From Bacteroidia bacterium (GTDB lineage Bacteria; Bacteroidota; Bacteroidia; Cytophagales; Cyclobacteriaceae): a stretch of 64,000 nucleotides of DNA. Position numbers and translations under genes: made by a program. This document shows, one piece after another, positions 34,931 to 43,088 of the stretch. The stretch spans positions 62,001 to 126,000 of the forward strand of contig JAUILA010000001.1 of assembly GCA_030432655.1 (NCBI GenBank), given 5' to 3'. The stretch's first letter is position 1, and every line of letters starts with the position of its first letter. The notes under the pieces are model-generated. The model saw only the letters and a list, made by a program, of their open reading frames with translations, did no database searches and was not told the DNA's origin.

Positions 34931-35815
34931 TCACTCATGGTCCGCGCCTTCCGGCTCAATGTGGATAAGGACATCGCGGATTTCAGGAAACTGATTAAGC
35001 AGGTGATCCTTAAGTTCGTGTGATATTTCGTGTCCTTTCAGGACCGGGATATCGGCTTTCACGATAGCGTGCAGATCCACGAAATAATTCATTCCGGTTT
35101 TGCGTACAAAGCATTTCTCCGTATCAAGGATCCCTTCAACTTTCAGCGATTCTGCACGAATCTCTTCAATGAAATCATGATAGGTGTGCTCGTCCATGAT
35201 CTCCCCCAGCGCAGGACGGAAAATCCTGTATGCGTTGTACAGGATGATCACAGCAGCCACCAGGGCGGCCCAGTCATCAGCGCTTTCATATCCTTCTCCG
35301 AAAATAAGCGCAATGGATATTCCTACAAAGGCCGAAAGCGACGTTATTGCATCGCTCCGGTGATGCCAGGCATCGGCCTTGACGATCGAACTTCTGGTTT
35401 CCCTGCCTTTCCTGGACATCACCCTGTAGAATATCTCCTTTAAGAGGATGATTAATCCCAGGACCACAAGTGTATAACTTTCGGGAACCTCATGCGGGGT
35501 ACGGATATGGTCTATACTCTGATAGGCAATGCCGAAAGCTGCGCCGACCAGGAAAAGGACGATCAGAAAAGTAATCAGTGGTTCAGCCCTGCCGTGACCA
35601 TAGGGATGATTGTGATCCGGTGGACGGTTGGCGTAGCGGATCCCAAGCAGGGCAAGGAAGGAAGAGAATATATCCGTGGTGGATTCAATAGCATCGGCAA
35701 TCAGTGCATAGGAGTTTCCGAGGATGCCTGTTACTGCCTTGATAAGGGCAAGAAGTACATTGCCTGCAATGCTGAAATAGGTGGCCCTTACCGCTTTCTG
35801 TGTCCTGTCCTGCAT
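34931..35815 (-). CDS. Cation diffusion facilitator (CDF) transporter
   Basis: A metal-ion/proton antiporter, 294 aa with the start at 35815 (MQDRTQKAVRATYF); an upstream ATG adds 23 residues without a helix and is less likely. Metal-binding pairs are D41/D48 in LIADAIESTTDIF and H151/D155 in AWHHRSDAITS. HNHPYGHGRAE is a conserved loop. Six hydrophobic helices precede a C-terminal cytoplasmic domain with VDLHAIVKADIPV. Probably exports zinc, iron or manganese. The plus-strand M20 peptidase gene diverges from it. Confidence 0.92.
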   Translation of the reverse strand: MQDRTQKAVRATYFSIAGNVLLALIKAVTGILGNSYALIADAIESTTDIFSSFLALLGIRYANRPPDHNHPYGHGRAEPLITFLIVLFLVGAAFGIAYQSIDHIRTPHEVPESYTLVVLGLIILLKEIFYRVMSRKGRETRSSIVKADAWHHRSDAITSLSAFVGISIALIFGEGYESADDWAALVAAVIILYNAYRIFRPALGEIMDEHTYHDFIEEIRAESLKVEGILDTEKCFVRKTGMNYFVDLHAIVKADIPVLKGHEISHELKDHLLNQFPEIRDVLIHIEPEGADHE

Positions 35816-35919
35816 GGCCGGCAAATATACAAAGTGACTTTGACAGCATCGGGAGAATGCCTGTCTTTTTACATGTGCTGCCAATCTGTTATATTCGTTG
35901 CTGAACCAAAATTTCCGAG

Positions 35920-37215
35920 ATGAAAAGACTGTTACTTCCCCTGATGATTGTTTGCCTTCTTGTATCTTCCGGCGTTACCGCCCAGGAATCGTTATATAAA
36001 AATGTTGAGAAAGGAATCAGTGAGCTGGAGCCAAAGGTGATTGCCTGGAGAAGGGATATCCATGAACATCCAGAGCTTAGTAACCGGGAATTTAAAACGG
36101 CCGAAAAGGTCGCCGAACACCTGCGTTCCCTGGGCCTTGAAGTGGAAACCGGTATCGCCCACACCGGTGTCATCGGGATTTTGAAAGGAGGGAAACCGGG
36201 TCCCACAGTAGCCCTTCGTGCCGATATGGACGGTCTTCCGGTAGTCGAACAAGCTGATGTGCCATTTGCGTCCAGGGAAATCAGCGAATATGAAGGCAGG
36301 GAAGTAGGGGTAATGCATGCATGCGGACATGACACGCACGTGGCAATCCTGATGGGTGTCGCCGAATTGCTGTCAGGTATGCAGAAAGATATTAAGGGGA
36401 CTGTCAAGTTTATCTTTCAACCGGCTGAGGAAGGGGCGCCACAGGGAGAAGAAGGAGGTGCCGACCTGATGGTGAAGGAAGGTGTTATGGAAGGGGTGGA
36501 TGCCGTTTTCGGTTTGCATATTAATTCCAAGACAGAAGCCGGCAAAATTGCCTATAAGCCGGGAGGAACTATGGCAAGTGCCACCCGTTATATGATCAAG
36601 GTAAAGGGTCAGCAGGTACACGGGGCCTATCCGTGGGATGGTACCGATCCGATCGTGACCGCGGCCCAGATCATCAACGGGCTTCAGACCATTGTGAGCC
36701 GTAAAATGGAACTGGTTAATGAAGCGGCAGTAGTGAGCGTAGGCAGCATTCATGGCGGAGTCAGAAATAACATCATTCCCAATGAAGTAGTAATGGACGG
36801 AACTTTCCGGGCCCTTGATGAAGAAATGAGAGTGGAAATTGGAGAACAGATCAGGTTGAAAGCAGTCAAGATCGCGGAAAGTATGGGTGCTGAGGCAGAA
36901 GTGACGATTTTTGATGCAACCCCGGTAACCTACAATGACCCGTCCCTTACAAATAATATGCTTCCGGCACTGGAAGCCGCCGCTGGCGACGGAAATGTTT
37001 TATTAAGAAAAGCAGTTACCGGGGCAGAAGACTTTTCCTTTTTTGCACAGGAAGCTCCCGGTTTTTATTTCTTTCTGGGCGGGATGCCTGCAGGAACCGA
37101 CCCGGCAGATGCACCGGCTCATCACACACCGGAATTCTATGTCTCTGAAGACGGTCTGATGGTAGGCGTAAAGGCCCTGGCCTTTTGTGCATTAAAATAC
37201 CTGGGGGAAAAATGA
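35920..37215 (+). CDS. Secreted M20-family amidohydrolase
   Basis: A 431 aa protein with a signal peptide (MKRLLLPLMIVCLLVSSGVTA, cleavage near residue 21), so it acts outside the cytoplasm. Metal and catalytic residues include C135 and H137 in ACGHDTHVA, E170/E171 in PAEEGAP, a His in GLHINSK and TGAEDFSFF near the C-terminus. Relatives cleave N-acyl amino acids or small peptides. The stop overlaps the next gene's start (ATGA). Confidence 0.92.
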   Translation: MKRLLLPLMIVCLLVSSGVTAQESLYKNVEKGISELEPKVIAWRRDIHEHPELSNREFKTAEKVAEHLRSLGLEVETGIAHTGVIGILKGGKPGPTVALRADMDGLPVVEQADVPFASREISEYEGREVGVMHACGHDTHVAILMGVAELLSGMQKDIKGTVKFIFQPAEEGAPQGEEGGADLMVKEGVMEGVDAVFGLHINSKTEAGKIAYKPGGTMASATRYMIKVKGQQVHGAYPWDGTDPIVTAAQIINGLQTIVSRKMELVNEAAVVSVGSIHGGVRNNIIPNEVVMDGTFRALDEEMRVEIGEQIRLKAVKIAESMGAEAEVTIFDATPVTYNDPSLTNNMLPALEAAAGDGNVLLRKAVTGAEDFSFFAQEAPGFYFFLGGMPAGTDPADAPAHHTPEFYVSEDGLMVGVKALAFCALKYLGEK

Positions 37216-37649
37216 AAAAAATTCTGATCATCTTTCTTCTTGTCACGTCAATAAGTATTCCGGCTTTTTCTCAATTGTCTGTCGGATACCATCAGAGTGC
37301 ATTGCCATTTGCTGAAGTAGCCTATGAGATTAATGAAAAAATTGTCCCGTCTGCCAGACTGGGCATGAATACCGAATTTGGTGATCTGGTACTCGAACTG
37401 GCCGGACTCTACCAATTCTCCGAAAAGGATGACTATGAGATTTATGCAGGTGCAGGACTGCGGTTTGGTTATGGTCTTACGACTGATGATGGATTATTCA
37501 TAGTCCTGCCGGTGGGGGTGAACTTTTTTCCGTTTCCGCGCAAAGGATTTGGTTTTCATATTGAAGCAGCTCCTATGCTGGGTGAGGATTCCGTGCTGCG
37601 GGGAAGTTTTGGAATCCGTTACAGATTTAATAAGCAGGAGGATAATTGA
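37212..37649 (+). CDS. Small outer-membrane beta-barrel-like protein
   Basis: A 145 aa protein starting at the ATG that overlaps the peptidase stop (MKKILIIFLLVTSISIPAFSQ, a signal peptide). The rest is alternating beta strands (LELAGLYQFS, IYAGAGLRFGYGL, GSFGIRYRF) as in small outer-membrane barrels. It is probably co-translated with the M20 enzyme. No family is named. The TGA stop abuts the stop of the convergent Nudix gene. Confidence 0.75.
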   Translation: MKKILIIFLLVTSISIPAFSQLSVGYHQSALPFAEVAYEINEKIVPSARLGMNTEFGDLVLELAGLYQFSEKDDYEIYAGAGLRFGYGLTTDDGLFIVLPVGVNFFPFPRKGFGFHIEAAPMLGEDSVLRGSFGIRYRFNKQEDN

Positions 37650-38393
37650 TTACCAGCGGTTACTCAATCCGTCTTTGAGGGCTTTTTCGTAAGCAGATTT
37701 CTTGAATTTGTAAAGCCGGGGGGCTTTGTGAGCCATGCCTGTCCGGTGCTCATCCAGTTTTTCGACGATCCCGTAGCTCATCACCCTCCGGGAGAAGTTT
37801 CTGCGGTCCAGCTCTTTGTCAAGAATCGCTTCGTACAACGCCTGTAATTCGGGCATCGTAAACTTTTTCGGGAGAAGGTTTTGTCCGACCGGGTGATACT
37901 GAAGGTCCAGTCTCACCTCTTCAAGCGCCTCTTCCAGAATGGCGCGATGATCGTAAAGAAGTTCCGGAACCGCATCAAGCGGATGCCAGGCACATTCTTC
38001 TGATAAATAATCCGGTGCAGGCTTTACTATGTTGTGATTGGTCAATGCATAGTACCCGAGAGAAATGAAACGGCTGGTGAAATACTCGCGGGCATTTTCA
38101 TCAATGATACCTTTTCGAAGCAGCTCCTGCACATGAACCTTGGTGCGGTCCGGATGAGTGAAGGTCTTGAATTGCTGAAGGAAGAGGTCGCTTACCCCGG
38201 TTCTTTCCTTCAATACACGTAAGGCAGCATCATCCCCGTGCTCGTCGGTTTTGATAAATCCGCCTGGCAGCGCCCATTCATCAAACCCGCGTAACCTGAG
38301 AAGAAGTACATTAAGTCGGGACCCGTCAAATCCAAAAATCACACAGTCCAGCGATACCCCGGGAATAAAATCGGTTGGATCAAAGGTCTTCAT
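37650..38393 (-). CDS. Nudix-fold transcriptional regulator, NrtR-like
   Basis: A 247 aa protein. The Nudix box region is GGFIKTDEHGDDAALRVLKE (44-63), followed by RTGV. Compared with the consensus GX5EX7REUXEEXGU, V and R replace two of the catalytic glutamates, so hydrolase activity is probably lost. The C-terminal part (about 175-247) looks like a winged helix with KKFTMPELQALYEAIL and RRNFSRRVMSYG. Such proteins (NrtR, and sugar-responsive regulators in Bacteroidota) bind a nucleotide or sugar signal and DNA. A cluster of inverted repeats lies just upstream, suggesting autoregulation. Confidence 0.85.
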   Translation of the reverse strand: MKTFDPTDFIPGVSLDCVIFGFDGSRLNVLLLRLRGFDEWALPGGFIKTDEHGDDAALRVLKERTGVSDLFLQQFKTFTHPDRTKVHVQELLRKGIIDENAREYFTSRFISLGYYALTNHNIVKPAPDYLSEECAWHPLDAVPELLYDHRAILEEALEEVRLDLQYHPVGQNLLPKKFTMPELQALYEAILDKELDRRNFSRRVMSYGIVEKLDEHRTGMAHKAPRLYKFKKSAYEKALKDGLSNRW

Positions 38394-38401
38394 AGCTTTA
38401 G

Positions 38402-38497
38402 ATTACAGAAAATGCTTTGTTATTACAATTAAACGAAATATATTGTGTTTAATTGACACATCAATTACATATAACGTTGTAATGGTGTAATATTACA
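38402..38497. promoter_or_regulatory. Inverted-repeat cluster, candidate operators for the Nudix regulator
   Basis: CAATTAAAC (38426-38434) and GTTTAATTG (38447-38455) form a perfect 9-base inverted repeat with a 12-base spacer. TAATTG (38450-38455) also pairs with CAATTA (38462-38467). TGTAATATTACA (38486-38497) is a perfect 12-base palindrome. The half-site ATTACA/TGTAAT recurs at 38402, 38422, 38464, 38478 and 38492. The stretch is 9-104 bases upstream of the regulator start and contains no gene. Confidence 0.55.
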
Positions 38498-38591
38498 TGT
38501 CGGTTTGCTTTAAGGCAAATTAAAAATCTTAAAGATGCTGACCCTTATTGTCGATTGTCAAGGAACCCTCTGCCTTTACCAGGTTCCAAAT

Positions 38592-38625
38592 AAAAAAAGG
38601 GATGCTGACTGCATCCCCTTTTTTT
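38592..38625 (-). terminator. Bidirectional terminator after trxA
   Basis: GGGATGC (38599-38605) pairs with GCATCCC (38611-38617) with loop TGACT. A seven-A run precedes and a seven-T run follows, so it can terminate either strand. It lies 18 bases after the trxA stop. Confidence 0.85.
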
Positions 38626-38642
38626 ATTCTTATTTCAAATAT

Positions 38643-38966
38643 TTATGCCAATTGGGCATCCAGTTTCTGGGATAGTACCCCTTTAGGTACTGCGCCAACC
38701 TGCTTGTCTACAATTTCCCCGTTCTTGAATACCAAAAGCGTAGGTATGCTGCGAATACCAAATTTGGCTGATACGCCGGGATTTTCATCAACATTAACTT
38801 TGCCGATTACCGCTTTACCGTCATAATCTCCGGCAAGTTCTTCGACAACAGGTCCGATCATTTTACAAGGACCACACCATTCCGCCCAGAAGTCCACAAG
38901 GACAGGCTTTTCGCTGTTGATGATTTCTTCGAAATTGGCGTCAGTGATTTCCAATGGTTTACTCAT
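38643..38966 (-). CDS. trxA: Thioredoxin
   Basis: A 107 aa cytoplasmic thioredoxin, the general disulfide reductase and electron donor. Active site WAEWCGPCK with C31 and C34; the cis-proline is in IRSIPTLLVF; the C-terminal KNGEIVDKQVGAVPKGVL is typical. It is a single-gene unit with a perfect -7 promoter element upstream and a bidirectional terminator downstream. Confidence 0.97.
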   Translation of the reverse strand: MSKPLEITDANFEEIINSEKPVLVDFWAEWCGPCKMIGPVVEELAGDYDGKAVIGKVNVDENPGVSAKFGIRSIPTLLVFKNGEIVDKQVGAVPKGVLSQKLDAQLA

Positions 38967-39002
38967 TGCTGTTCTTTATTTAAATTCTCTTGAATCAGAA
39001 CG

Positions 39003-39010
39003 CAAATATA
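39003..39010 (-). promoter_or_regulatory. -7 promoter element of trxA
   Basis: The minus strand reads TATATTTG, an exact match to TAnnTTTG, 37 bases before the trxA start. No clear TTTG is seen 19-21 bases further upstream. Confidence 0.55.
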
Positions 39011-39082
39011 CTAACTTTTGGTTCCTGCCCGGTTAGTGGTCTTAATAATTAATATCAATGGTAAGATAGGGTTCATTGATGA

Positions 39083-39814
39083 TCAGAGTACCACTCCAAA
39101 ACTGATTGCATTCAATGAGGGTCCTTTGCCCTCTTTGAACAGGTCATTCAGGTCATAATTGATGAAGATGTCAAATTCCCGAATACCTGCCTGAAAACGC
39201 AGTCCGTATCGCCAGTCATTCAGGTAGAAGTTGTCATGGTCTTTATCTTTGTCCTTGCCGTCGTCCTTAATGACGGTTTTGGTTTTGCTACCCAACCGGT
39301 AGCCTGCATATGCCCCGATTCCAATACGGAACCCTCCTGTACGACCAACGTGGAATTCGTCATGCTTCCACCCGTAGTGCCGGTGCTTCCTGCCGAAATG
39401 TAGCATTGGAACGGCGCTGACATTCAGGAATGACGCGTTGAGCTTGCTTTTATGGGCGTTGGGAATGCTTTCCTGCATAAAGTCCAGACCATCATCGGCC
39501 ATGACCAGGCGGACTGAGGGATCTTCAAACTTAAACGTATACCAGCTGATATCGCCGCCCCAGTGGAGGTGCAGCTTACCGTCAATGTGGGTATCATTAA
39601 TCGATTTCAGGGCAATGTACCATGATCCCCAGGGTTTAACCGCCCAGGGTGCATCGGAATCGACGCTTTTCCCATCTTGCAGGTAATTATTCATACCCAG
39701 ATCGATCATAAAGTCGTTGTGGGTGCCGTAATTGGCTTTCGTTTTTTCTTCATCCTGGGCAAACAGGGAACCTCCCGCCAGGAGAAATACAAGTAATAGA
39801 AGTGTTGTTCTCAT
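39083..39814 (-). CDS. Envelope protein, tandem paralogue 2 of the second ECF locus
   Basis: The start at 39814 (MRTTLLLLVFLLAGGSLFAQ, signal peptide) gives 243 aa; the in-frame extension upstream would reach back into the neighbouring gene. The mature part is beta-rich with LGMNNYLQDG, VKPWGSWYIAL, SWYTFKFED, GIGAYAGYRLG and the C-terminal FDIFINYDLNDLFKEGKGPS. These blocks match the next gene upstream, showing a tandem duplication. It is probably an outer-membrane barrel and is expressed with the ECF sigma gene. No function known. Confidence 0.78.
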   Translation of the reverse strand: MRTTLLLLVFLLAGGSLFAQDEEKTKANYGTHNDFMIDLGMNNYLQDGKSVDSDAPWAVKPWGSWYIALKSINDTHIDGKLHLHWGGDISWYTFKFEDPSVRLVMADDGLDFMQESIPNAHKSKLNASFLNVSAVPMLHFGRKHRHYGWKHDEFHVGRTGGFRIGIGAYAGYRLGSKTKTVIKDDGKDKDKDHDNFYLNDWRYGLRFQAGIREFDIFINYDLNDLFKEGKGPSLNAISFGVVL

Positions 39815-39863
39815 GATTATTTTGAGTTTAAAATGAATAGTTATTTGGGTTGTTGTTATTGTA

Positions 39864-40826
39864 TCAGAATATGATGCCGAAGCTGAAGGCATTCAGAGAC
39901 GGCCCGCGATTATCCCGGAACAGTTCGTTTAAATCATAATTAAAGAAGAGGTCCGTTCCGCGGTATCCGGTCTGAAGGCGTATTCCGTAACGGAAGTCAT
40001 TCAGGTAAAACGGATCGTGATTTTTCTTTTTGTGACCGTCGCCGTCATTGTATTTCACCTTCATATAACTTCCGATCCGGTAACCTGCATACATTCCCAG
40101 TCCCGCACGGAAGCCGTTACTGCCTTTGCCAAAATTGAATACCGGAACCAGTGAGGCATTTATATACGCTACGGTCAGTTTGCTTTTCTTAAAACTTGCA
40201 TCCAGATTTTCCGGATTGTTAATAAATTCCACCCCTTCATCACCCCGGATAACATAGGTGTCATCATCCTGGAACTTGAAGTTGTACCAGCTCACATTGA
40301 TGCCCGCTTCCAGTCCGAATGACCGGGACAGGTTGAATTTATTGACTGAACCAAGTGCAACGTACCAGGACCCCCAGGGACGTACGTTGTAGGCGGCATT
40401 GGAGGAAGGAGTTGATCCGTTTTCCAGGTAGTTGTTCATGCCAAGCTCAATATTGAAGAAATGCCTGAACTTGTCGTAGTTAACTTCAATGACATCCGTA
40501 TCAATTTGAGTTACCTCTGGCTCATCCGGGTCTTCCATGTCCGGCTCGTCCAGGCTGGGTTCGTCAGGAGTATCAGGTGTTTCCGGGATATCAGAAAGCG
40601 ATAATACAATCACTGAATCTGCGCCCTGCCTGCCTTCCAGCCGTTGCATGATCTTATTCAGGTCATAATTCTTAATCTTTTCTATGTCCTCCAGGCTGTT
40701 GACGATAAACATCAGCTTACTTTTACCCACCTCAATGATCAGGGTGTCTCCTTTTTCAGGAGCCTGGGCATTTGCCAGGTTTGCCATCAGCAGGATCCCG
40801 GCGAACGTTAACAGTATTCGTTTCAT
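39864..40826 (-). CDS. Envelope protein, tandem paralogue 1 of the second ECF locus
   Basis: With the start at 40826 (MKRILLTFAGILLMANLANAQ, signal peptide) the protein has 320 aa. It differs from paralogue 2 by an extra N-terminal domain (about residues 22-90, with LEDIEKIKNYDLNKIMQRLEG) and an acidic Pro/Asp/Glu linker (about 80-110, PETPDTPDEPSLDEPD). The shared beta-barrel part has LGMNNYLENG, VRPWGSWYVAL, SWYNFKFQD and FFNYDLNELF. It starts 1 base after the anti-sigma-like gene ends, so it is in the same operon. Confidence 0.8.
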   Translation of the reverse strand: MKRILLTFAGILLMANLANAQAPEKGDTLIIEVGKSKLMFIVNSLEDIEKIKNYDLNKIMQRLEGRQGADSVIVLSLSDIPETPDTPDEPSLDEPDMEDPDEPEVTQIDTDVIEVNYDKFRHFFNIELGMNNYLENGSTPSSNAAYNVRPWGSWYVALGSVNKFNLSRSFGLEAGINVSWYNFKFQDDDTYVIRGDEGVEFINNPENLDASFKKSKLTVAYINASLVPVFNFGKGSNGFRAGLGMYAGYRIGSYMKVKYNDGDGHKKKNHDPFYLNDFRYGIRLQTGYRGTDLFFNYDLNELFRDNRGPSLNAFSFGIIF

Positions 40827-40827
40827 T

Positions 40828-41628
40828 TTACTCAGTGTCTTCTTTGTTGAAGGATAGTAATTCGTTTTTGGCTTCACGGAGATCCCCGAATCCGTTTTCA
40901 ATACTTGAAGGGGCCTTTTTCACCGCAGCCCATAGTTTTTTCAATCCGCTGGATTCCGCGGATGAACTGTCAGCGACAGGTTTCTCATCAGCCAGCAAGG
41001 CCTCGTCAAATTCTTCAATGGAGATCCGCAGCGTTGCATTTTCCTCTTTATTATCCGTGGTATTTACCGCTTCATTACTGGCGACGATTTCTGTCCCGGG
41101 TAATTCCTCGCTGACCGGATCAACCGGGTTGACAGGGTTGACCGGATCTGCGACTGCCAGCTGTACATCATTGCTTACTTCCTGAACCGGCTCGTTATGC
41201 GAATTATTATTAGTGGTTTCTTCCGGTGACTTCCTGTCACCTTGTTGATTATTTTCATTTGATTTCGACCCTGCCTGCGCTTCGGCAACCAGCTGTTCCT
41301 CCTGGGGTTCTTCCATCGGAACTTCCAGCTCATCTTCTTCTGCGATTGACTCATTTTTAGGCTCAATTTCCCGGGTTACTGACGGCTGATCTTCCGGTGC
41401 GGTTTCTTCAGCTATCTGCGTATTGGCGCCGGGGGTCAGCACCAGGTATCCGGCGACCAGTAACAGAAGAACGGCCGCGGCAATATACCATAAGCGGAAG
41501 CCTGACGCTTTCTTCTCACCAGGCAGTGAATCGGAAAGGCGCTCCCAGGCATTGTCCGATGGTTTTTCGGTATGGTCCTGCAGCTTATTTCTGAACAGAC
41601 TGTCTAATTCTTCCTTGCTCATGGTCAT
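40828..41628 (-). CDS. Probable anti-sigma factor with a long periplasmic acidic region
   Basis: A 266 aa single-pass membrane protein. The cytoplasmic part (1-45, SKEELDSLFRNKL and NAWERLSDSLPG) resembles the short motif region of Bacteroidota anti-sigma factors. The helix is about 46-64 (LWYIAAAVLLLLVAGYLV). The periplasmic part is very acidic with a DPVNPVNPVDPV repeat near residue 165 and ends in a helix (LLSFNKEDTE). The start directly follows the sigma stop. Its role as anti-sigma is inferred from position and layout; no zinc motif is seen. Confidence 0.72.
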   Translation of the reverse strand: MTMSKEELDSLFRNKLQDHTEKPSDNAWERLSDSLPGEKKASGFRLWYIAAAVLLLLVAGYLVLTPGANTQIAEETAPEDQPSVTREIEPKNESIAEEDELEVPMEEPQEEQLVAEAQAGSKSNENNQQGDRKSPEETTNNNSHNEPVQEVSNDVQLAVADPVNPVNPVDPVSEELPGTEIVASNEAVNTTDNKEENATLRISIEEFDEALLADEKPVADSSSAESSGLKKLWAAVKKAPSSIENGFGDLREAKNELLSFNKEDTE

Positions 41629-42192
41629 TCAATTTTTGTTAAGTGCTTTTTCCGTTTGCAGCAAATTTTTCTGAAGCAGGGCTCGTGCCCGGCTCAGCTG
41701 TGACTTGCTTGTATTCTCCGAGATGCCAAGGTCTTCAGCAATTTCTTTGTGGGAGAATCCTTCAATGGCGTACATGTTAAAAACCGTACGATAACCTGTC
41801 GGCAGCTGTGCGATCAGTTTCATCAGATCTTCTGCATGCAGGTGATTGTCGAGTACCGCGTAATCCGGTTCGCGGTGAGCCTCATCAATATCCACTTCCA
41901 GGTACATCGCCTTATTCTTTCTTATATAGGACAAAGACTCATTTACCATGATCCTCCGGATCCAGCCTTCGAAACTTCCCTCGTGTTTAAACTGGTCCAG
42001 TTTGCTGAAAACTTTTACAAATCCTGAGATCATCACATCTTCCGCTTCGCTCCGGTCAGCGATATACCGGCTGCAAACTGCAAGCATAAGACCGGAAAAC
42101 CGGTCATATAATGATTGCTGTGCTTTGCGCCGGCCTTTTCGGCATTGCTCTATCAGCTCTGTTTCGGTATCGCTGTGAACGCGGAGTTTCAT
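41629..42192 (-). CDS. ECF RNA polymerase sigma factor (second locus)
   Basis: 187 aa with the start MKLRVHSDTETELIEQC at 42192. An upstream in-frame ATG at 42234 is less likely, because a candidate promoter (TTG-N18-TATTTTGC) lies inside the extra segment. Region 2 has AQQSLYDRFSGLMLAV and AEDVMISGFVKVFSKLDQF; region 4 has LPTGYRTVFNMYAIEGFSHKEIAE and the recognition helix NTSKSQLSRARALL. It drives genes probably including the two envelope proteins downstream. Confidence 0.93.
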   Translation of the reverse strand: MKLRVHSDTETELIEQCRKGRRKAQQSLYDRFSGLMLAVCSRYIADRSEAEDVMISGFVKVFSKLDQFKHEGSFEGWIRRIMVNESLSYIRKNKAMYLEVDIDEAHREPDYAVLDNHLHAEDLMKLIAQLPTGYRTVFNMYAIEGFSHKEIAEDLGISENTSKSQLSRARALLQKNLLQTEKALNKN

Positions 42193-42209
42193 TGTTTCAT
42201 TGCTTAGAT

Positions 42210-42238
42210 GCAAAATATCCAAATCAGGTTGCATCCAA
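42210..42238 (-). promoter_or_regulatory. Candidate promoter for the second ECF sigma gene
   Basis: On the minus strand TTG (42238-42236), an 18-base spacer and TATTTTGC (42217-42210) resemble the Bacteroidota promoter (TTG-N19-TAnnTTTG). It lies 18 bases before the chosen ATG, which would put that ATG in a short leader. Confidence 0.35.
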
Positions 42239-42284
42239 TAAAAAAGTTTTTAAAACATGACGGGAATTGTAGCTTTGTGAGGCT

Positions 42285-42623
42285 ATGAAACGTATTCTTC
42301 GTGCATTTAAATATTCCTGGGAAGGGCTGGTGAGCTGCTATCGCCACGAGGCGGCATTCCGCCAGGAGCTTTTCGTATTTCTGCTGGCAGTACCGCTGGC
42401 ACTGTGGCAGGGTGAAGATGCGGTGGAGAAACTCCTTATGATTGGTTCGATCGTACTGGTACTTATCGTTGAGCTCCTCAATTCATCTGTGGAAAGTGTG
42501 AATGACCGGGTATCTACAGATTATCACGAATTGTCCAAACAGGCCAAGGATCAGAGCTCGGGTGCGGTGTTGCTGACTATTCTCCTGGCAGCAGGCGTAT
42601 GGCTGACTTTGTTGCTGAACTGA
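42285..42623 (+). CDS. dgkA: Diacylglycerol kinase (DgkA family)
   Basis: A 112 aa membrane enzyme that phosphorylates diacylglycerol or undecaprenol in lipid recycling. Three hydrophobic helices, with the signature ELLNSSVESVNDRVS (about 65-79) and AKDQSSGAVLL (about 87-97). The length is normal. The TGA stop abuts the stop of the next gene as TGATCA. Confidence 0.93.
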   Translation: MKRILRAFKYSWEGLVSCYRHEAAFRQELFVFLLAVPLALWQGEDAVEKLLMIGSIVLVLIVELLNSSVESVNDRVSTDYHELSKQAKDQSSGAVLLTILLAAGVWLTLLLN

Positions 42624-43064
42624 TCAGAAGACGGCTTTGTAATTGATCTCGATGGTGATTTCCGAATAATCATTCTCCGGCACCTCCACCGGATTTACAT
42701 TTCCTTCCGAATCAAACGAACTGGCAAAATAGCCGTTATCTTCCTTTGTAAATACAGAATACCTGCCGGGAGGAAGCCCGACTCTGAACACTCCGTTTTC
42801 ATCTGATTCGACGGTTGCCACCGGGTTAACAGGCAAATCCGGGTACAAACCGTCAGAAAGTGCCGGCAGTTCATCCATTTTTACCAGGGGCGTGATGACC
42901 ACTTCACGACTGACTTCCGACGGATCAGGCAATTCCTGATCCGGGCCCGGCATCCGGTCGCCCTCCAGCCAGACCGTCTTTCCTTCAATCCCCTGGTTGT
43001 AGCTTTCCGATACTGTGGCACAGGCAGCCAAAAAACCAAGCGTAACGAAAATAATATATTTCAT
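42624..43064 (-). CDS. Lipoprotein with a carboxypeptidase-regulatory-like fold
   Basis: A 146 aa protein with a lipobox ending LAAC (Cys15), so it should be lipid-anchored. The middle segment DENGVFRVGLPPGRYSVFTKEDN resembles the strand pattern of carboxypeptidase regulatory-like domains. The function is unknown. It follows the PspC/GIN gene on the same strand, 24 bases after it. Confidence 0.78.
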   Translation of the reverse strand: MKYIIFVTLGFLAACATVSESYNQGIEGKTVWLEGDRMPGPDQELPDPSEVSREVVITPLVKMDELPALSDGLYPDLPVNPVATVESDENGVFRVGLPPGRYSVFTKEDNGYFASSFDSEGNVNPVEVPENDYSEITIEINYKAVF

Positions 43065-43088
43065 TTACGCTAAAATAGGAAATATTAA

